A stretch of DNA of 64,000 bases from Saccharomycopsis fibuligera x Saccharomycopsis cf. fibuligera (Eukaryota; Ascomycota; Saccharomycetes; Ascoideales; Saccharomycopsidaceae). Below the pieces are notes generated by a model. The model was not told where the DNA came from. It saw nothing but the letters and a program-made list of their open reading frames with translations, and made no database searches. Shown piece by piece: positions 52,673-63,101 of this stretch; position 1 is the stretch's first letter; each line of letters starts with the position of its first letter. The DNA lies in the NCBI GenBank assembly GCA_001936135.1, contig CP012812.1:2418001-2482000 (forward strand). Direction: 5' to 3'. The position numbers were made by a program, and so were the translations under genes.

Positions 52673-54580
52673 TTTAATGTTTTTTTGTTTTATTTTAACT
52701 TTTTTTCATGTCTAAACTTTGTCAAAATGTTTTTTTTTTTTACGTTAGGGGGTCTGTGTTTTATTTTTACTAATCTGTTTCTTATTATTTCGTCTATCTT
52801 TCTCCATTTTAATCTTTTTCGTTGGATAAAAGTTCCCTTTTTTTCTTTTTCTATGTCTATAGAAAATTATTTTTGATCAAATTTGTTTTCTTTTTTTCTC
52901 TTGTTGGATTTTCGAACTTCTTGCTGATGTTGTTTATTTCTTTTCTTTCTATTTAGAAAGGCCTTTCCAAGAATGGTAGAAGCACATTGAATAATTTTCC
53001 AAAAAATAATGCAGGGACAAGATTTTTGAATTATGGGGCGCTGGTGATCTTATAATAATATCAACTACAACATTTACAATTTTAACGATATTTAAGGTGA
53101 AATAGCTTGCAGGTCGAGTGACAAATTCACTATTTTCCTGGTTTCTTACCTGTCATTGAGTTTTAGAGTCCCATTAATTTTGGTATTCCTCAATGATCCT
53201 AATTACCTATCTATTAATTAACCCCACTATCAAATCCATTTCCAGCCTTCTGATTTTTCCTAAACAGCAATTTCCCTACGCATTTGTTCATCAATTGACA
53301 ACAATGTAACTTACATTTCTATGTCTTGTATTCTTGCGTTATTTTTTGTTATTCATGTTCTTTTATTCTTGTTAACGTTTTCCAATTTTCACTTAGACTT
53401 ACTACCCGTTTGCTTTACCCTTTGCAGGATTTACATAAACGCCATTTTAGGCACAGTTTTGCTGTTTTGAACTTTAAATATCATACAGTTTCTACTTCTT
53501 TTGATTCTTTTTCATTATTTGTTCCATTAGTTAATTTTGAATAATTTCAAAATTCTTGTTTATCTGTTTACTTACACTGTATTCGACTATTAGCCTAATT
53601 TTTCGCTTGACATTCTCATTTGCTATACGCGTTTTCCTGCCATCCGGTCTTTCACTCATTTGTTTTATTCCGTTATATTCTACATATTGCCCATTAACAT
53701 GTTATAACACTAGTCAAACTTTCAATACTATTTTTGCTTTTTGAGTACTCGTGAGATCTTTAATTGGTAATAGGTTAACAGTACATTATCAAGTGAAGCG
53801 CCAGTCTATATGATAAATGGTAGAAAGGCCAAGCTATATAATACGCAAACACAAATATGACCACAAACCTGGAAAACACCATATCGTACTGTCATCGACT
53901 TTGTGCTCATCTCAGAAAAATAATATATTATGTCGTAATTTTTATGCAAAACAGTCTAAAGTAATCAATTTTGATAACCAACATGCTTATGCAGTGATTC
54001 AGTTGATGTTATTTGTGTATGCAAAAATTTTCTCTATTGTTATTGATATTCGAACTAGTTGAGCCGAGATGTTGTCTATCTTTACTTCTCAACGGGGTTA
54101 AGTAATATTTTTCAGTATTGCTTATTGATTTATGCTTAATGTGAATGTTTTTTCTAACGAAGCAAAATTGATCGCGAAAAGAAAGAAGAAAAAGATTTTA
54201 TATCTATTACGGATTAACAGCAAATAGTAGGACTCAATAAGGTGCATTAGGTTAACAGCCAAAAAAAGGAAGCTAAGGAGAGAAAAGATTGGAAAGTAAC
54301 GAAAGCAACGTCATTCTATCGTCTTTGACGTTGCAAGTGTATCATAATAAAAAATGAAATGAGACTTGAAAGTGATGGGATAAAAAAACTAATAAAGTAC
54401 AGTAATAAGGCCATAAAACAAGAGTAAAAAAAACAAAGAGAAAATTAGAGTAACACATAACAATAAGAACAATAAATTCTAAAACGTTTGAAATAAAGGC
54501 AAAACAAAAAATAAAGAAAAATAAAAAGCACTGTTTTTTCAAAAAAACAGTGCTTTTCATCGTCAAAACATGACCATTAC
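52673..54580. other. Intergenic region between convergent transcription factor and coiled-coil genes
   Basis: 1.9 kb, long for a convergent pair. It is T-rich at the left (3' side of the factor gene, about 52675-52950) and A-rich at the right (54340-54540), where a perfect hairpin lies at 54524-54557. The frames present are short and compositionally biased. It might contain an RNA gene, but I see none I can name. Confidence 0.55.
54524..54557 (-). terminator. Perfect 16-bp inverted repeat in the 3' flank of the coiled-coil gene
   Basis: Two 16-nt arms (54524-54539 and 54542-54557) are exact reverse complements with a 2-nt loop. It starts 24 nt beyond the stop of the minus-strand coiled-coil gene. 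Each arm contains GCACTG and an A/T run. It may be a 3' UTR hairpin, a bidirectional transcription end signal or an RNA-binding site; eukaryotic termination does not need such a stem, so the label is tentative. Confidence 0.5.
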
Positions 54581-56815
54581 TCAAAAAAATCTTCTTAAGC
54601 CAGAGTTGCTATTAGCTCTAGGTCTTTTGAAAAAGTTCTCTGGTTTGTCAAGCCCCAAAAAGGGCTTTTTGAACTTGTTATCTCCGCAGCTTTTGTTTTC
54701 GTGCGTTAAAATGCTTTGTATACTGTTGTTTGAAGCTTTGGCGTACAAATTGGTGTTGCTGCGGTTGTTATTGTAGTTTTGATAGTTTGAGCCAATACTG
54801 CTATTGCTATTCATTGGCCTTATTGGTTCAGAAAATGGCGCATCAGTAGAAAATTTGTTGCCCATAACCTCGCTTCTGAAACCGTGAAAAACTTTAGTGT
54901 TATTGCTGCCATTGTTATCATTCATGCACACATTTTTACCAGCGGGGCTGCCAAAAGAATTCTTGGATCTCTGTTCATTGCTATGCATTTTTGCCTCTTG
55001 TTGACGGAAATTTGAAGCGTTCTTCATGTTGTTAAGGCTTTCAGAACTATTATTATGCAGAGACAAACCAAATTCGTTATCCACATGTTGCGCTCTCTTT
55101 TTAGGCGACATGTAATTCAAAACATTCCCTGTTTGGTTGTCGGCAATCGATCGAAGAGAAGGTTTCTTGTTATGTAACAGTCTGAGATTCTCATTACTGC
55201 TCTTGCTGCTCTTGCTGCCAGACTCAGACTCAGAAAACCCACCATCTTGCTTAATCTTGGGAGTAATGACATACTTTGGGTCAAGTGAGGTATAATCCAA
55301 CTTAGTAGCATCACAAATTTCTGCAGTAAATGATTCAAGCTCTTCCTGTGGCAAGCTTTCCTCGATATCATCAACATTTTCTGAATCTTTGCTTGCTTTG
55401 GCCTGCGGATTAGAGATACTAGTTATCAGCTCGGCAGCCACGAAATTTGAATCATAAGTTTCCGATTCACTAAGAACAACAGACTTTTCACAATCAACAA
55501 CGCGGCTTTTGCCTGCTGAGTGCGCCCCATTTCTGACTGGTCTGCTCATGTTGACCAACGAAATATTGGTTGCACCAAATAGTTTATTCATTTTACTCTG
55601 AGTTATCGGACTTTCTGAATTATTGGCAAGAGTTTCGTTACCGGTAGTTGTTATTCTGAGTGATGAACTTGATGATTTTTTCTTCAATCCACTTCCAAAA
55701 AAGTTTATCTTTAAAGGCGATAGTGGCCGTTGTAATTCACGAAAAAAGCTTCTGCCGGTTAATGCTTCAGTTTCGGTCAGAATAGACAATTTGCTTTGAT
55801 CAGTACTTTTGGCATTCATTTCAAGACCGGAGTGCTCTGAGATAGAAGTAGCAGAAGATTTTGGTGATGATTGTAAATTCAATGAAGATGAAGAGTAGTC
55901 ACTATCGGACTCTGATAAGCTGCTCATATTAGTGTTTTGTTTATCCAACGAAGTACTAGAGTTAGGTTTCAGAAACTTGTGGCAGATGTTTTCTGGAGAA
56001 TCCAATTTCTTTATTGCTTCACTAAAAGTACTGGCTTTCAGAAGCTGTGAATCATGACTACTAACATCAGTGTCATTACAGTGTGTCTTATGACTTTTGA
56101 AAAAAGTAGCGCTGATGGGGCTGGACAATTGATTTTGTGCTTTAAACGGAAAATTAAAATTGACTTTATCCCCAAATCCAAAACTTCTGCTTTTCCTGTG
56201 GTGTTTAAATTTGGTATTGTTCTTTGACGACCTCAAGTTGTTATAAGTGTTTTCAGCTTGGGTGTCCAAGCTAAGCTTCGAGTTTTCTGGAATAGGATTA
56301 ATTCTTGTAAAACTTGAGGCTTCTTTGGCTACTACTTGAGTTGCAAGTGCCCTGCTAGATTGCTGTTGCTGCACGAGATCTTTCAAAACTTTATTAGACC
56401 TTTTCAAAGCCTCCAACTCTCGTACTTGGCCTTTCAAACTACTAATTTCTCTTTCTTGGGCTTCCATTTTGGGCTGCACATCATTGCTATTGTTCAGGTC
56501 TTGAATGTCTTGAAGCCCTTTGGACAAATCACTTGCTAAAGCCCGTAAACTAATAACCTTAGATCTGAATATTTCGTTTTCTTTTATTAACTTTTCAACC
56601 TTTTGCTGCTCTTCGTACAATGTCTCGCTCAATAACTTCATCAGATTTTTGTTGTCTATAATGTTGTAGACAAAGTTGTTGTACTTTGCGGTGACATTAC
56701 CAAGCTTCGAAGTTAGCTGCCTTATTTGCTCATCTTTTTCTAGTAATTGTTTTTCGTTAATTTGCTGTATAATAGCAGTGTCGCTTACTGGCAATTGAGC
56801 TTCTGATTGATTCAT
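54581..56815 (-). CDS. Coiled-coil and Ser-rich protein, function unknown
   Basis: A 744-residue protein. Residues about 20-155 form strong coiled coil (QLLEKDEQIRQLTSKLGNV, then EEQQKVEKLIKENEIF and REISSLKGQVRELEALK). The remaining 590 residues are Ser/Asn-rich and probably disordered, with basic motifs such as KHHRKSRSFGFG near 220 and repeated Ser-Pro sites that could be phosphorylated. The C-terminus is basic (RPRANSNSGLRRFF). There is no signal peptide or membrane segment. The layout is typical of cytoskeletal, polarity or spindle-associated yeast proteins, but I do not recognise the family. The ATG is the first in frame. Confidence 0.85.
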   Translation of the reverse strand: MNQSEAQLPVSDTAIIQQINEKQLLEKDEQIRQLTSKLGNVTAKYNNFVYNIIDNKNLMKLLSETLYEEQQKVEKLIKENEIFRSKVISLRALASDLSKGLQDIQDLNNSNDVQPKMEAQEREISSLKGQVRELEALKRSNKVLKDLVQQQQSSRALATQVVAKEASSFTRINPIPENSKLSLDTQAENTYNNLRSSKNNTKFKHHRKSRSFGFGDKVNFNFPFKAQNQLSSPISATFFKSHKTHCNDTDVSSHDSQLLKASTFSEAIKKLDSPENICHKFLKPNSSTSLDKQNTNMSSLSESDSDYSSSSLNLQSSPKSSATSISEHSGLEMNAKSTDQSKLSILTETEALTGRSFFRELQRPLSPLKINFFGSGLKKKSSSSSLRITTTGNETLANNSESPITQSKMNKLFGATNISLVNMSRPVRNGAHSAGKSRVVDCEKSVVLSESETYDSNFVAAELITSISNPQAKASKDSENVDDIEESLPQEELESFTAEICDATKLDYTSLDPKYVITPKIKQDGGFSESESGSKSSKSSNENLRLLHNKKPSLRSIADNQTGNVLNYMSPKKRAQHVDNEFGLSLHNNSSESLNNMKNASNFRQQEAKMHSNEQRSKNSFGSPAGKNVCMNDNNGSNNTKVFHGFRSEVMGNKFSTDAPFSEPIRPMNSNSSIGSNYQNYNNNRSNTNLYAKASNNSIQSILTHENKSCGDNKFKKPFLGLDKPENFFKRPRANSNSGLRRFF

Positions 56816-57600
56816 GTTGGGAATCCTTTATATAACGATGCCCCAATCAAAAATTGTTGTGATGAACAAAATTTCCAATAATTTTGCAAAATAGGAAAGT
56901 TGTATTCATGTCAAAATAAACTTTGGCTATATTCTTCATCTTTTAGGCATCATCAGGAACATCAGTGCTATATATGTGCAAGCCAAGCTCCATGATATCG
57001 TCCTTCGCTGCGGTGCTTTAAGGTAGTGTCAAAAATTATCTGCGGATGGAGTGTTATACTGCAACTCTTATGAAACAATGTGATATATTCACGTGATCTC
57101 ATATTTAGGTTACTGCATAAGTCGTGGTTGCAAGGTGGCGGAGGCCCCCGACAAAGTGCAACTCCCCTAACGCTCCTTCGCAGCAGCTGCAGTTGATAAG
57201 AGAACCCCAAGTCAGTGGATTTTTGCCGATTCAATCATCAATTGAGTGTCTGATAATTACTGCAATTTGTGAGTTTTGACGGGCGTGGCTAATTACCACA
57301 CGACTGATTTCTATCTCGCTGCTATTGATCATTTCTCCGCATGTATCCAACCAAATGAGGCTAAATAACAAAACTTGCCCAACTGTCTAAAGAAAACCAA
57401 AAATAGCAGTATGTAATATTCTCAAATGTTACCGGTAAAGCACCTATAGATACCGAATAGCGCTAAATTGGATCATACTTGTCAATCACCTCCATCAACG
57501 CACACAAGCAGCTTAAACCATTAACTATAATTTATTAAAATCTACAATGCAAAGCAATCAGTTTGAACGCAACAAGTAATAACTCACGTAAATTGTGCTA
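56816..57600. promoter_or_regulatory. Upstream region of the coiled-coil gene
   Basis: 785 nt between the coiled-coil start and the DCP1 stop. It has TCACGTGA at 57089-57096 and no supported gene. Confidence 0.55.
57089..57096. promoter_or_regulatory. Cbf1-type E-box TCACGTGA
   Basis: A perfect palindrome about 270 nt upstream of the coiled-coil gene ATG. Binding is inferred from the motif only. Confidence 0.45.
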
Positions 57601-58527
57601 CTAATTGCCAACGGCATATTGAATAAACTGGAAAAAAACGTCACGGTCCTTCTCATTGTGGATCCATAGGCCATAAACGTCACCTAATGTGTTTCTAACC
57701 ATCAATAGGTCATTGGCGTTTTGAATTTCATAATTCATACCGTGATAAAAATCTGCATATTTGGAGGTAATCCTTTTTGAAATAATGCCTAAGGATATGT
57801 TTTTTGGATTATTTCTGTTGATTATCATTAAACCGTGATTATAATTGTCTTTCAACTTCAATTCATCATTAGAGAGATACGTGTGGACAGGATCTTGATC
57901 AATATTTCTTTCATAAAATATCAATGCTCCTTGGTAATCCAACTTTTCCCACTCATCTGTGTCTGAGTTGAACTTGTACACAACTGCATGAGGCGTTTGA
58001 TGAATAATTTGTTTAAGTTTTGGATCATATTTGCCAACAAAGTTGAAATTGAGAATACGGCGGTAAAGCTCCAAAGTCATTTGATTTTTCTCTTGGGGGT
58101 TGTTGCTGATAACATTGCGCATTTGATCTGTAATATTCTGAACTTGTGCTTGTGTTTGTGGTAAACCTCCTGTAATTTGGCCGTTCACCAAGGGCGCTAC
58201 CGATGTCGTAGTGGTTGTCGTTGTAGTAGAGGCTGTTGCAGCAGAAGGCTGCTGAGGATACTGAACAATTTCATTCTGAGGTAATACATGTTGCGGTTGT
58301 TGTTGTTGTTGTTGTTGTTGTTGCTGCTGCTGCTGCTGCTGCTGTTGTTGTTGTTGCTGCTGCTGAGGATATTGCTGATGTTGATATTGTTGTATTTGTT
58401 GTTGTGCCGATGGCGACGGCACCTGCTGGTGAGGCACAAACTGCTGATAAAGCAAAGGTTGTTGTGGAGCTGCGTAGGACATTAATGGAGTACCAGTCCC
58501 CGTAGAGGCGGGAGAGGGTGTAAACAT
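57601..58527 (-). CDS. DCP1: mRNA-decapping enzyme regulatory subunit Dcp1 with Gln-rich N-terminus
   Basis: A 308-residue protein. The EVH1-like Dcp1 domain fills about 150-308: LELYRRILNFNFVGKYDPK, IHQTPHAVVYKFNSDTDEWEKLDYQGAL and YGLWIHNEKDR match yeast Dcp1 closely. Dcp1 activates the catalytic subunit Dcp2 in cytoplasmic P-bodies, removing the 5' cap before 5'-3' decay. Unlike the short N-terminus of Saccharomyces Dcp1, about 145 residues precede the domain here, rich in Gln and Pro, with a run of about 23 Gln encoded by mixed CAA and CAG codons. This extension looks disordered and might promote condensate formation. The domain lacks the large insertion of Saccharomyces Dcp1. The ATG is the first in frame. 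Confidence 0.93.
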   Translation of the reverse strand: MFTPSPASTGTGTPLMSYAAPQQPLLYQQFVPHQQVPSPSAQQQIQQYQHQQYPQQQQQQQQQQQQQQQQQQQQQQQPQHVLPQNEIVQYPQQPSAATASTTTTTTTTSVAPLVNGQITGGLPQTQAQVQNITDQMRNVISNNPQEKNQMTLELYRRILNFNFVGKYDPKLKQIIHQTPHAVVYKFNSDTDEWEKLDYQGALIFYERNIDQDPVHTYLSNDELKLKDNYNHGLMIINRNNPKNISLGIISKRITSKYADFYHGMNYEIQNANDLLMVRNTLGDVYGLWIHNEKDRDVFFQFIQYAVGN

Positions 58528-58974
58528 GATTTAGTGGTTTTATGTCTTTGGTCTGGTCTTGGTAGATGTTGACGATGTTGATGATTATATGAGGAAGAGA
58601 TACCAGCACTGCCGGCGTCTATTTTCTGCTTTACTGTCGATGGTTCCATGCGATCCCGATGTATAGTCATGTGATCTCCCGCTTGATTTGTATTTGACTC
58701 CAAAATTCGCATATTGCAATATGTCTTTGATTCAGGAGCTTTGCAAAATAGGCAGAATCAAAATATTTTATATCAAACGGTTGAACAGTTTATACTTCGA
58801 AATGAAGCAACTCTTAGGCAAAAATTAAAAACTAATATAAAGTGTATTGATCAAACGGTCGGTCGTCGTGAGGCTGTCCTTCCGAAATATCTATAAATAT
58901 TTAAGACAAAAAAAAAACAGAACTGAAATAGATTAATGTGTTTTGTTAACACCAAACAAACGCCAAATAATAAA
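58528..58974. promoter_or_regulatory. DCP1 promoter and 3' region of the GH17 gene
   Basis: 447 nt with TCATGTGA at 58667-58674, about 140 nt before the DCP1 ATG. A 60-codon open stretch on the plus strand (58714-58896) has no ATG start and is not supported. Confidence 0.5.
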
Positions 58975-60144
58975 CTAGCTCAAGATACCAAAACTTTGCT
59001 CTACATTCAAGTAGCCTTTTGCCTTCCAGTAATCGTTGAAAGCGGTGAACAACAATGTTTGTGATCCGGCTTTTTCCTTTATGCTAGCTATGGCAGTCTT
59101 CTGGTTTTCGGGGCTTGGGATTGCTTTACCGTTGGTGTCACCACTGGAAGGCCAGCCAGATTCGGTGACTAAAATGCTGCTTTCATCAACACTACAATAG
59201 CTGGCTATATTCTCGATTTGCTTCCTTACCCATTCTCCAGCTTTATCGGCGGAGGTTTCCGTGCTGAAATATGCATGGGCATTAACGGCGATAAAATCGC
59301 CAGCAGAGCAGAGATCTTTGTTGGACAACACCGCATTCTGAGTGTCTACCGTTGTGACTTTGCCTGTGAACCCTTTGCTTTTGAGTATGTTTTTTGCTTT
59401 CTCAACATAAGATTTCATTTGACTAGCAGTGGCAGTACCACCGTTCACCAACTCGTTCCCCACGGTGACAGCATAGATGTCATCCCAGGAACCGTGGTTT
59501 GAGACTGCGTTGGCAATATCATTTGCTGAAGATTCTATTTTGCTCATATCGAAAATACCAGCAAGAATTTTTTGGCTATCAGATTTTGCTTGTAGCGCAT
59601 ATTCTAACTGCGAACAGTCGGTTGCATATAGTCTAATAACGTCGAACTGAGCAAGCTGCTTGAAATCTGATTTCACTTGGTCCAAGGACTTGCAACCAGA
59701 AGTGCTGTACGGAGAGTATGTGATGCCTTTGCTTTCTCCAGAACCAACAGTGTCTGTTTCGCTCGAGTGAGAAGAAGCAGATGTAGAAGAAGAGCTAGAG
59801 ATAGAGTAGCTTGATGGTGACGGTGACGGTGACAAGGTAGTCGTTTGCTTTGTTGACGTTGGGGAATAGCTTATAGCGGAAGTCTGTGTGGTAAAAGCTG
59901 AAGTTTGGGAGGTCAGTGCAGACGACTTTTCTGACATAGTAGCAAAATCAGTTTGTACATTTTTTTGTTGCACGCCATCATCACTATCAACATAGACAGT
60001 AGTAGTTTGATAAGTATCAACAGTCACAAGATTAACTTGTGTTGCTACCTGTGTTTGCCTTTTGTGTATATGCCGCTGTGCCGAGCAACAGCCCATCAAA
60101 ATTGAGGCTATTAGAGCTTTCAAAGTGACTTTTGTAAAGATCAT
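58975..60144 (-). CDS. Secreted cell-wall glucanase-like protein, GH17 family (Mp65/Scw4/Scw10 type)
   Basis: A 389-residue protein. A signal peptide (about 1-22, ending CSAQ) is followed by a Lys-Arg site (HKRQ at about 27-30), which Kex2 would cut. A Ser/Thr-rich, probably O-mannosylated stalk (about 85-140) leads to a GH17 domain (about 143-389): ITYSPYSTSGCKSLDQVK, FDVIRLYATDCSQ, VTVGNELVNGG with the probable acid/base Glu, AVNAHAYFS, ILVTESGWPSSG with the nucleophile Glu, and TAFNDYWK. This is the layout of yeast Scw4/Scw10 and the Candida mannoprotein Mp65, cell-wall proteins that remodel beta-1,3-glucan and influence adhesion and biofilms. No GPI signal is present. I do not choose between the paralogues. 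Confidence 0.92.
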   Translation of the reverse strand: MIFTKVTLKALIASILMGCCSAQRHIHKRQTQVATQVNLVTVDTYQTTTVYVDSDDGVQQKNVQTDFATMSEKSSALTSQTSAFTTQTSAISYSPTSTKQTTTLSPSPSPSSYSISSSSSTSASSHSSETDTVGSGESKGITYSPYSTSGCKSLDQVKSDFKQLAQFDVIRLYATDCSQLEYALQAKSDSQKILAGIFDMSKIESSANDIANAVSNHGSWDDIYAVTVGNELVNGGTATASQMKSYVEKAKNILKSKGFTGKVTTVDTQNAVLSNKDLCSAGDFIAVNAHAYFSTETSADKAGEWVRKQIENIASYCSVDESSILVTESGWPSSGDTNGKAIPSPENQKTAIASIKEKAGSQTLLFTAFNDYWKAKGYLNVEQSFGILS

Positions 60145-61867
60145 GTCACCCAGTTGTCAATTGCTCTACAGCTTTTCTAGGTAAAAGGAATTCAAACAAA
60201 CAAAAATAGTATTTTAACTTTCGAGCGTACTTTCACTTGGTATGGGTGCTCGACTTTTAGGATTATTGATTCTATATCTACCACCGGTTGGCGGTGTATC
60301 ATACCAAACAGTAGGAGGGTATCTAAACCCGCTGCTATTAAACCACTTGGCTAAGGCAAGCTTTTGAAACACGATACACCACTACACTATGGAAACGGTT
60401 GGTTCGTGTTACCACCTCCATGGATATTTACGACTGTGCTTCATATATATACGTAATTATGTACATGTGTATCATATTTCCCAAAGTAGCATTATGCTTC
60501 CACTAGTTAGCGGAAATTGACAAAGGCATAAAATTCACCCAAAGTGTTAATAAGGTATATTGGCAACTTTACTAATGTGCTCTGATATTAACAATACCCC
60601 CCAAAGAGACTTGATAGCTTGCAGTTACCGAATTTTCAAAACAACCCGTCTCTTTGGGTAATTTCTTGTTGCAATAATTTTTGCAAATTTTGTGAACGCA
60701 TGCGCATTACTAGTGTGAACGTATGCGTGTCCCATTGTACTGGCTTTCTACACTATTCTAGCAATCTGCCACTAAATTGGGCGTCCGGTTCAAAATTTGC
60801 CAAAAGAGCCAGACATTATACTGATATGGTGTCATAATCATATATGCAGTCATGTAAGCCATTTTTAGCATATATGTATATATCTGGTCTGTGTCAACCT
60901 TGTCATTAGTACCGCTTTTCTTTTGGGAGCGTGCGTTAAGTTAGTGCGGCGTCCAGAATGGGACAATGATGCGCTGGCAACAATTGGATAGTAGGATGGT
61001 TGTCTTTAGACTTGTTTGAGATTAAGCTTTATTAGTCGCTATTGATTTCATTTTTCAGGCAAATTTTGAAAGAGTGTTCGGCTTTAGTGTAGTTTCAGGA
61101 GTTGTGCTTTTCTCGAGGCTTTGGACTTAACTATCAAGTGTGGTCTATTTTTCAGACTAAGCTTCACAAATGTTAAATGAGAGCGACAATAAACTTGGCT
61201 TTGCAACTTAAATGTATAATGTCCGCCAAACAACACTAAAAGCAGTATATGCTTTGATGCAATCAAAAAGCGCAATGATATCTGTTAGTTAACATTAGTG
61301 GTCACTCATGTTTCTGGTCGTACAACTCAAACGGTAAGGTAGTTGTTTACTTAATTCCTAGTCCTAATGGCTTTGTCTGGTATATCAAGCCTATCCGTGT
61401 TTTATGTATTGGTATGATTTTTTATGTTATATTAATCGGTGAGATTTGTCTAATTGTAGAAGCAAATCTAGTACTTTGAGATAAAGTGCTCTGAAACTAT
61501 GACTTTGTGCTTATCATAGTATTATCACACATTTCTACAAGATACAAATTTCAAGTATAGTTATTTCTGCAATAGAAGACTAACATCAAGACTTTAGAAA
61601 AATAAAAAAAACAAAATATATTTAACAGTTTGTGAATGACAAAAGTAAATGCTGTGGAGTGAGACCGCAGAAAGTTAAAAATTCTTATTGCAATTAGAAA
61701 ACATAAAGTAAAAAAAAGAAAAAAATAGAAAAACATCACAGATGTCGAAGACAATAAGGTTGAAGAACTAAAGCTAATAATAAGCTAAGAAGATATTATA
61801 AATAAAGGGTAATTTGGAGAACTGAAAATTGATATAATATGATATCAGCAATATTGAAGCGATAAAA
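60145..61867. promoter_or_regulatory. Upstream region of the GH17 gene (1.7 kb)
   Basis: The region lies between the GH17 start and the stop of the GPI protein gene. The half near GH17 is its promoter; the half near 61500-61860 is A-rich 3' flank. Short frames show no family resemblance. I see no tRNA or repeat of note. Confidence 0.55.
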
Positions 61868-62377
61868 CTAGAACAAAAAGAATCCAGCAAGAACCAAAAT
61901 TGGTGACAAGCTAGCAACTTTTTTAGCCCCATTGCCTTCGCTTATGGAAGAGTATGTGGTATTAAGGCTTATGTTGCCCGTATGGCTGGAAACCAAGGTC
62001 CCTGTTGGCAAAATAATGGAGCCAGATGATTCTGGTGGAGCAGTAATGGAAACTGAACCGGTGACTTCTTCGGATGATGTTGGGACCGGAACAGGGCTGG
62101 ATGGAATGATATTAGAGGAAGTACTTGTCAACGGACAAAATGTGGTGTATTGGGTAGTAATGTCTTCGTAGGTTTTTGTAATAGTGGTAATACCAGTAGT
62201 TACAGCGCTCAGACTGCAACGGTGTTCCTCGCATGAGGTAATAGTGACTATTGTTGTTCCGATATCAGAGACATAGACAACGTCTGTAGAGGTTGTTGCA
62301 TTACTAAAATTGAGAGCAGCAACAGACGTAGACAAGAGCAAAGTAAGGGCAGAAATGGAAGCAGTTGAGATCTTCAT
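61868..62377 (-). CDS. Small GPI-anchored cell-wall protein, Ser/Thr-rich
   Basis: A 169-residue protein if started at the ATG at 62377, which puts a clean signal peptide (MKISTASISALTLLLSTSVAA) at the N-terminus; an in-frame ATG 49 codons upstream gives no sensible extension. The body is Ser/Thr/Val-rich with the pattern IVTITSCEEHRCSL and ITTQYTTFCPLTS, both seen in many yeast wall proteins, where paired Cys stabilise the mannoprotein. N-glycosylation sites include NFSNAT and NISLNTT. The C-terminus (NGAKKVASLSPILVLAGFFLF) is a GPI-attachment signal with a small-residue site and a hydrophobic end. The function is probably structural or adhesive in the wall; the orthologue is not recognised. 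Confidence 0.85.
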   Translation of the reverse strand: MKISTASISALTLLLSTSVAALNFSNATTSTDVVYVSDIGTTIVTITSCEEHRCSLSAVTTGITTITKTYEDITTQYTTFCPLTSTSSNIIPSSPVPVPTSSEEVTGSVSITAPPESSGSIILPTGTLVSSHTGNISLNTTYSSISEGNGAKKVASLSPILVLAGFFLF

Positions 62378-63101
62378 TGTAGGCAGCAAGTTTTGGTGTT
62401 TGTAATGAATTATATTTGTGTTTAGAAGAAAATTTGTATGTTGTGAATTGGTTGATAGAATAGAAATTAAATGAGTTTCTACACGAAAACAAAAGGAAGC
62501 AAGCCCTGTTAAATACCTATCCATGAATTAAATCCATATTTAATTGTTTTTTTTTAAAAAAATAGAAAAAGAATATTTAATGTCCGTCTACTATTTTTCT
62601 AGAGGCACACACTATTTTTAGAACGTACTATGCTGACCAGTAAGGCGCGGTATGTTTTCTTCTGTGAAACCAATAATTGGAAATGTCATAGAGAATCCAC
62701 ATAAACTCGAAAAGCTAAGAAGTGTATTGCACGGCCATCTTCTCGGCAAAAATCTACTCCAGAACTTGGAATCCATTTTCATGTTGGCGGGCACGGACGG
62801 CGCACGGCAAATATCCAGCGGAATTCTTGAGAATTCCTGAATCCTGCAGCACCGGCTGCACCAACATCGCAAAATGGATATCAATGGAATACAATACGTA
62901 ATTTATAACCGTTTTCACCTTAATCGTAGAGTGTAGGAAAGGTTGATTTTTTTTCTTTATACCTTTTTTTTATTTGCTTTTTGTTTTCACATTTTACAAT
63001 ACCACTTGATTTAAAAAAAAAAAAAAGAATGACACATTTATAAATCCTTTAACTATACACAAATGCTAACATGCCGAGCACAGTTTCTTCAACCTTCAAC
63101 A
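62378..63101. promoter_or_regulatory. Promoter of the GPI protein gene and 3' region of the spliced orphan
   Basis: 724 nt. It holds a 62-codon ATG-started frame on the plus strand (62652-62840) that I treat as a finding rather than a gene, and A/T runs near 62550-62567 and 63013-63027. Confidence 0.5.

Noticed and set aside
58714-58896. 60-codon frame between DCP1 and the GH17 gene
   Set aside because: It starts at TTG, with no ATG at the start, and resembles no family. A second frame from ATG at 58721 is shorter and equally unrecognised.
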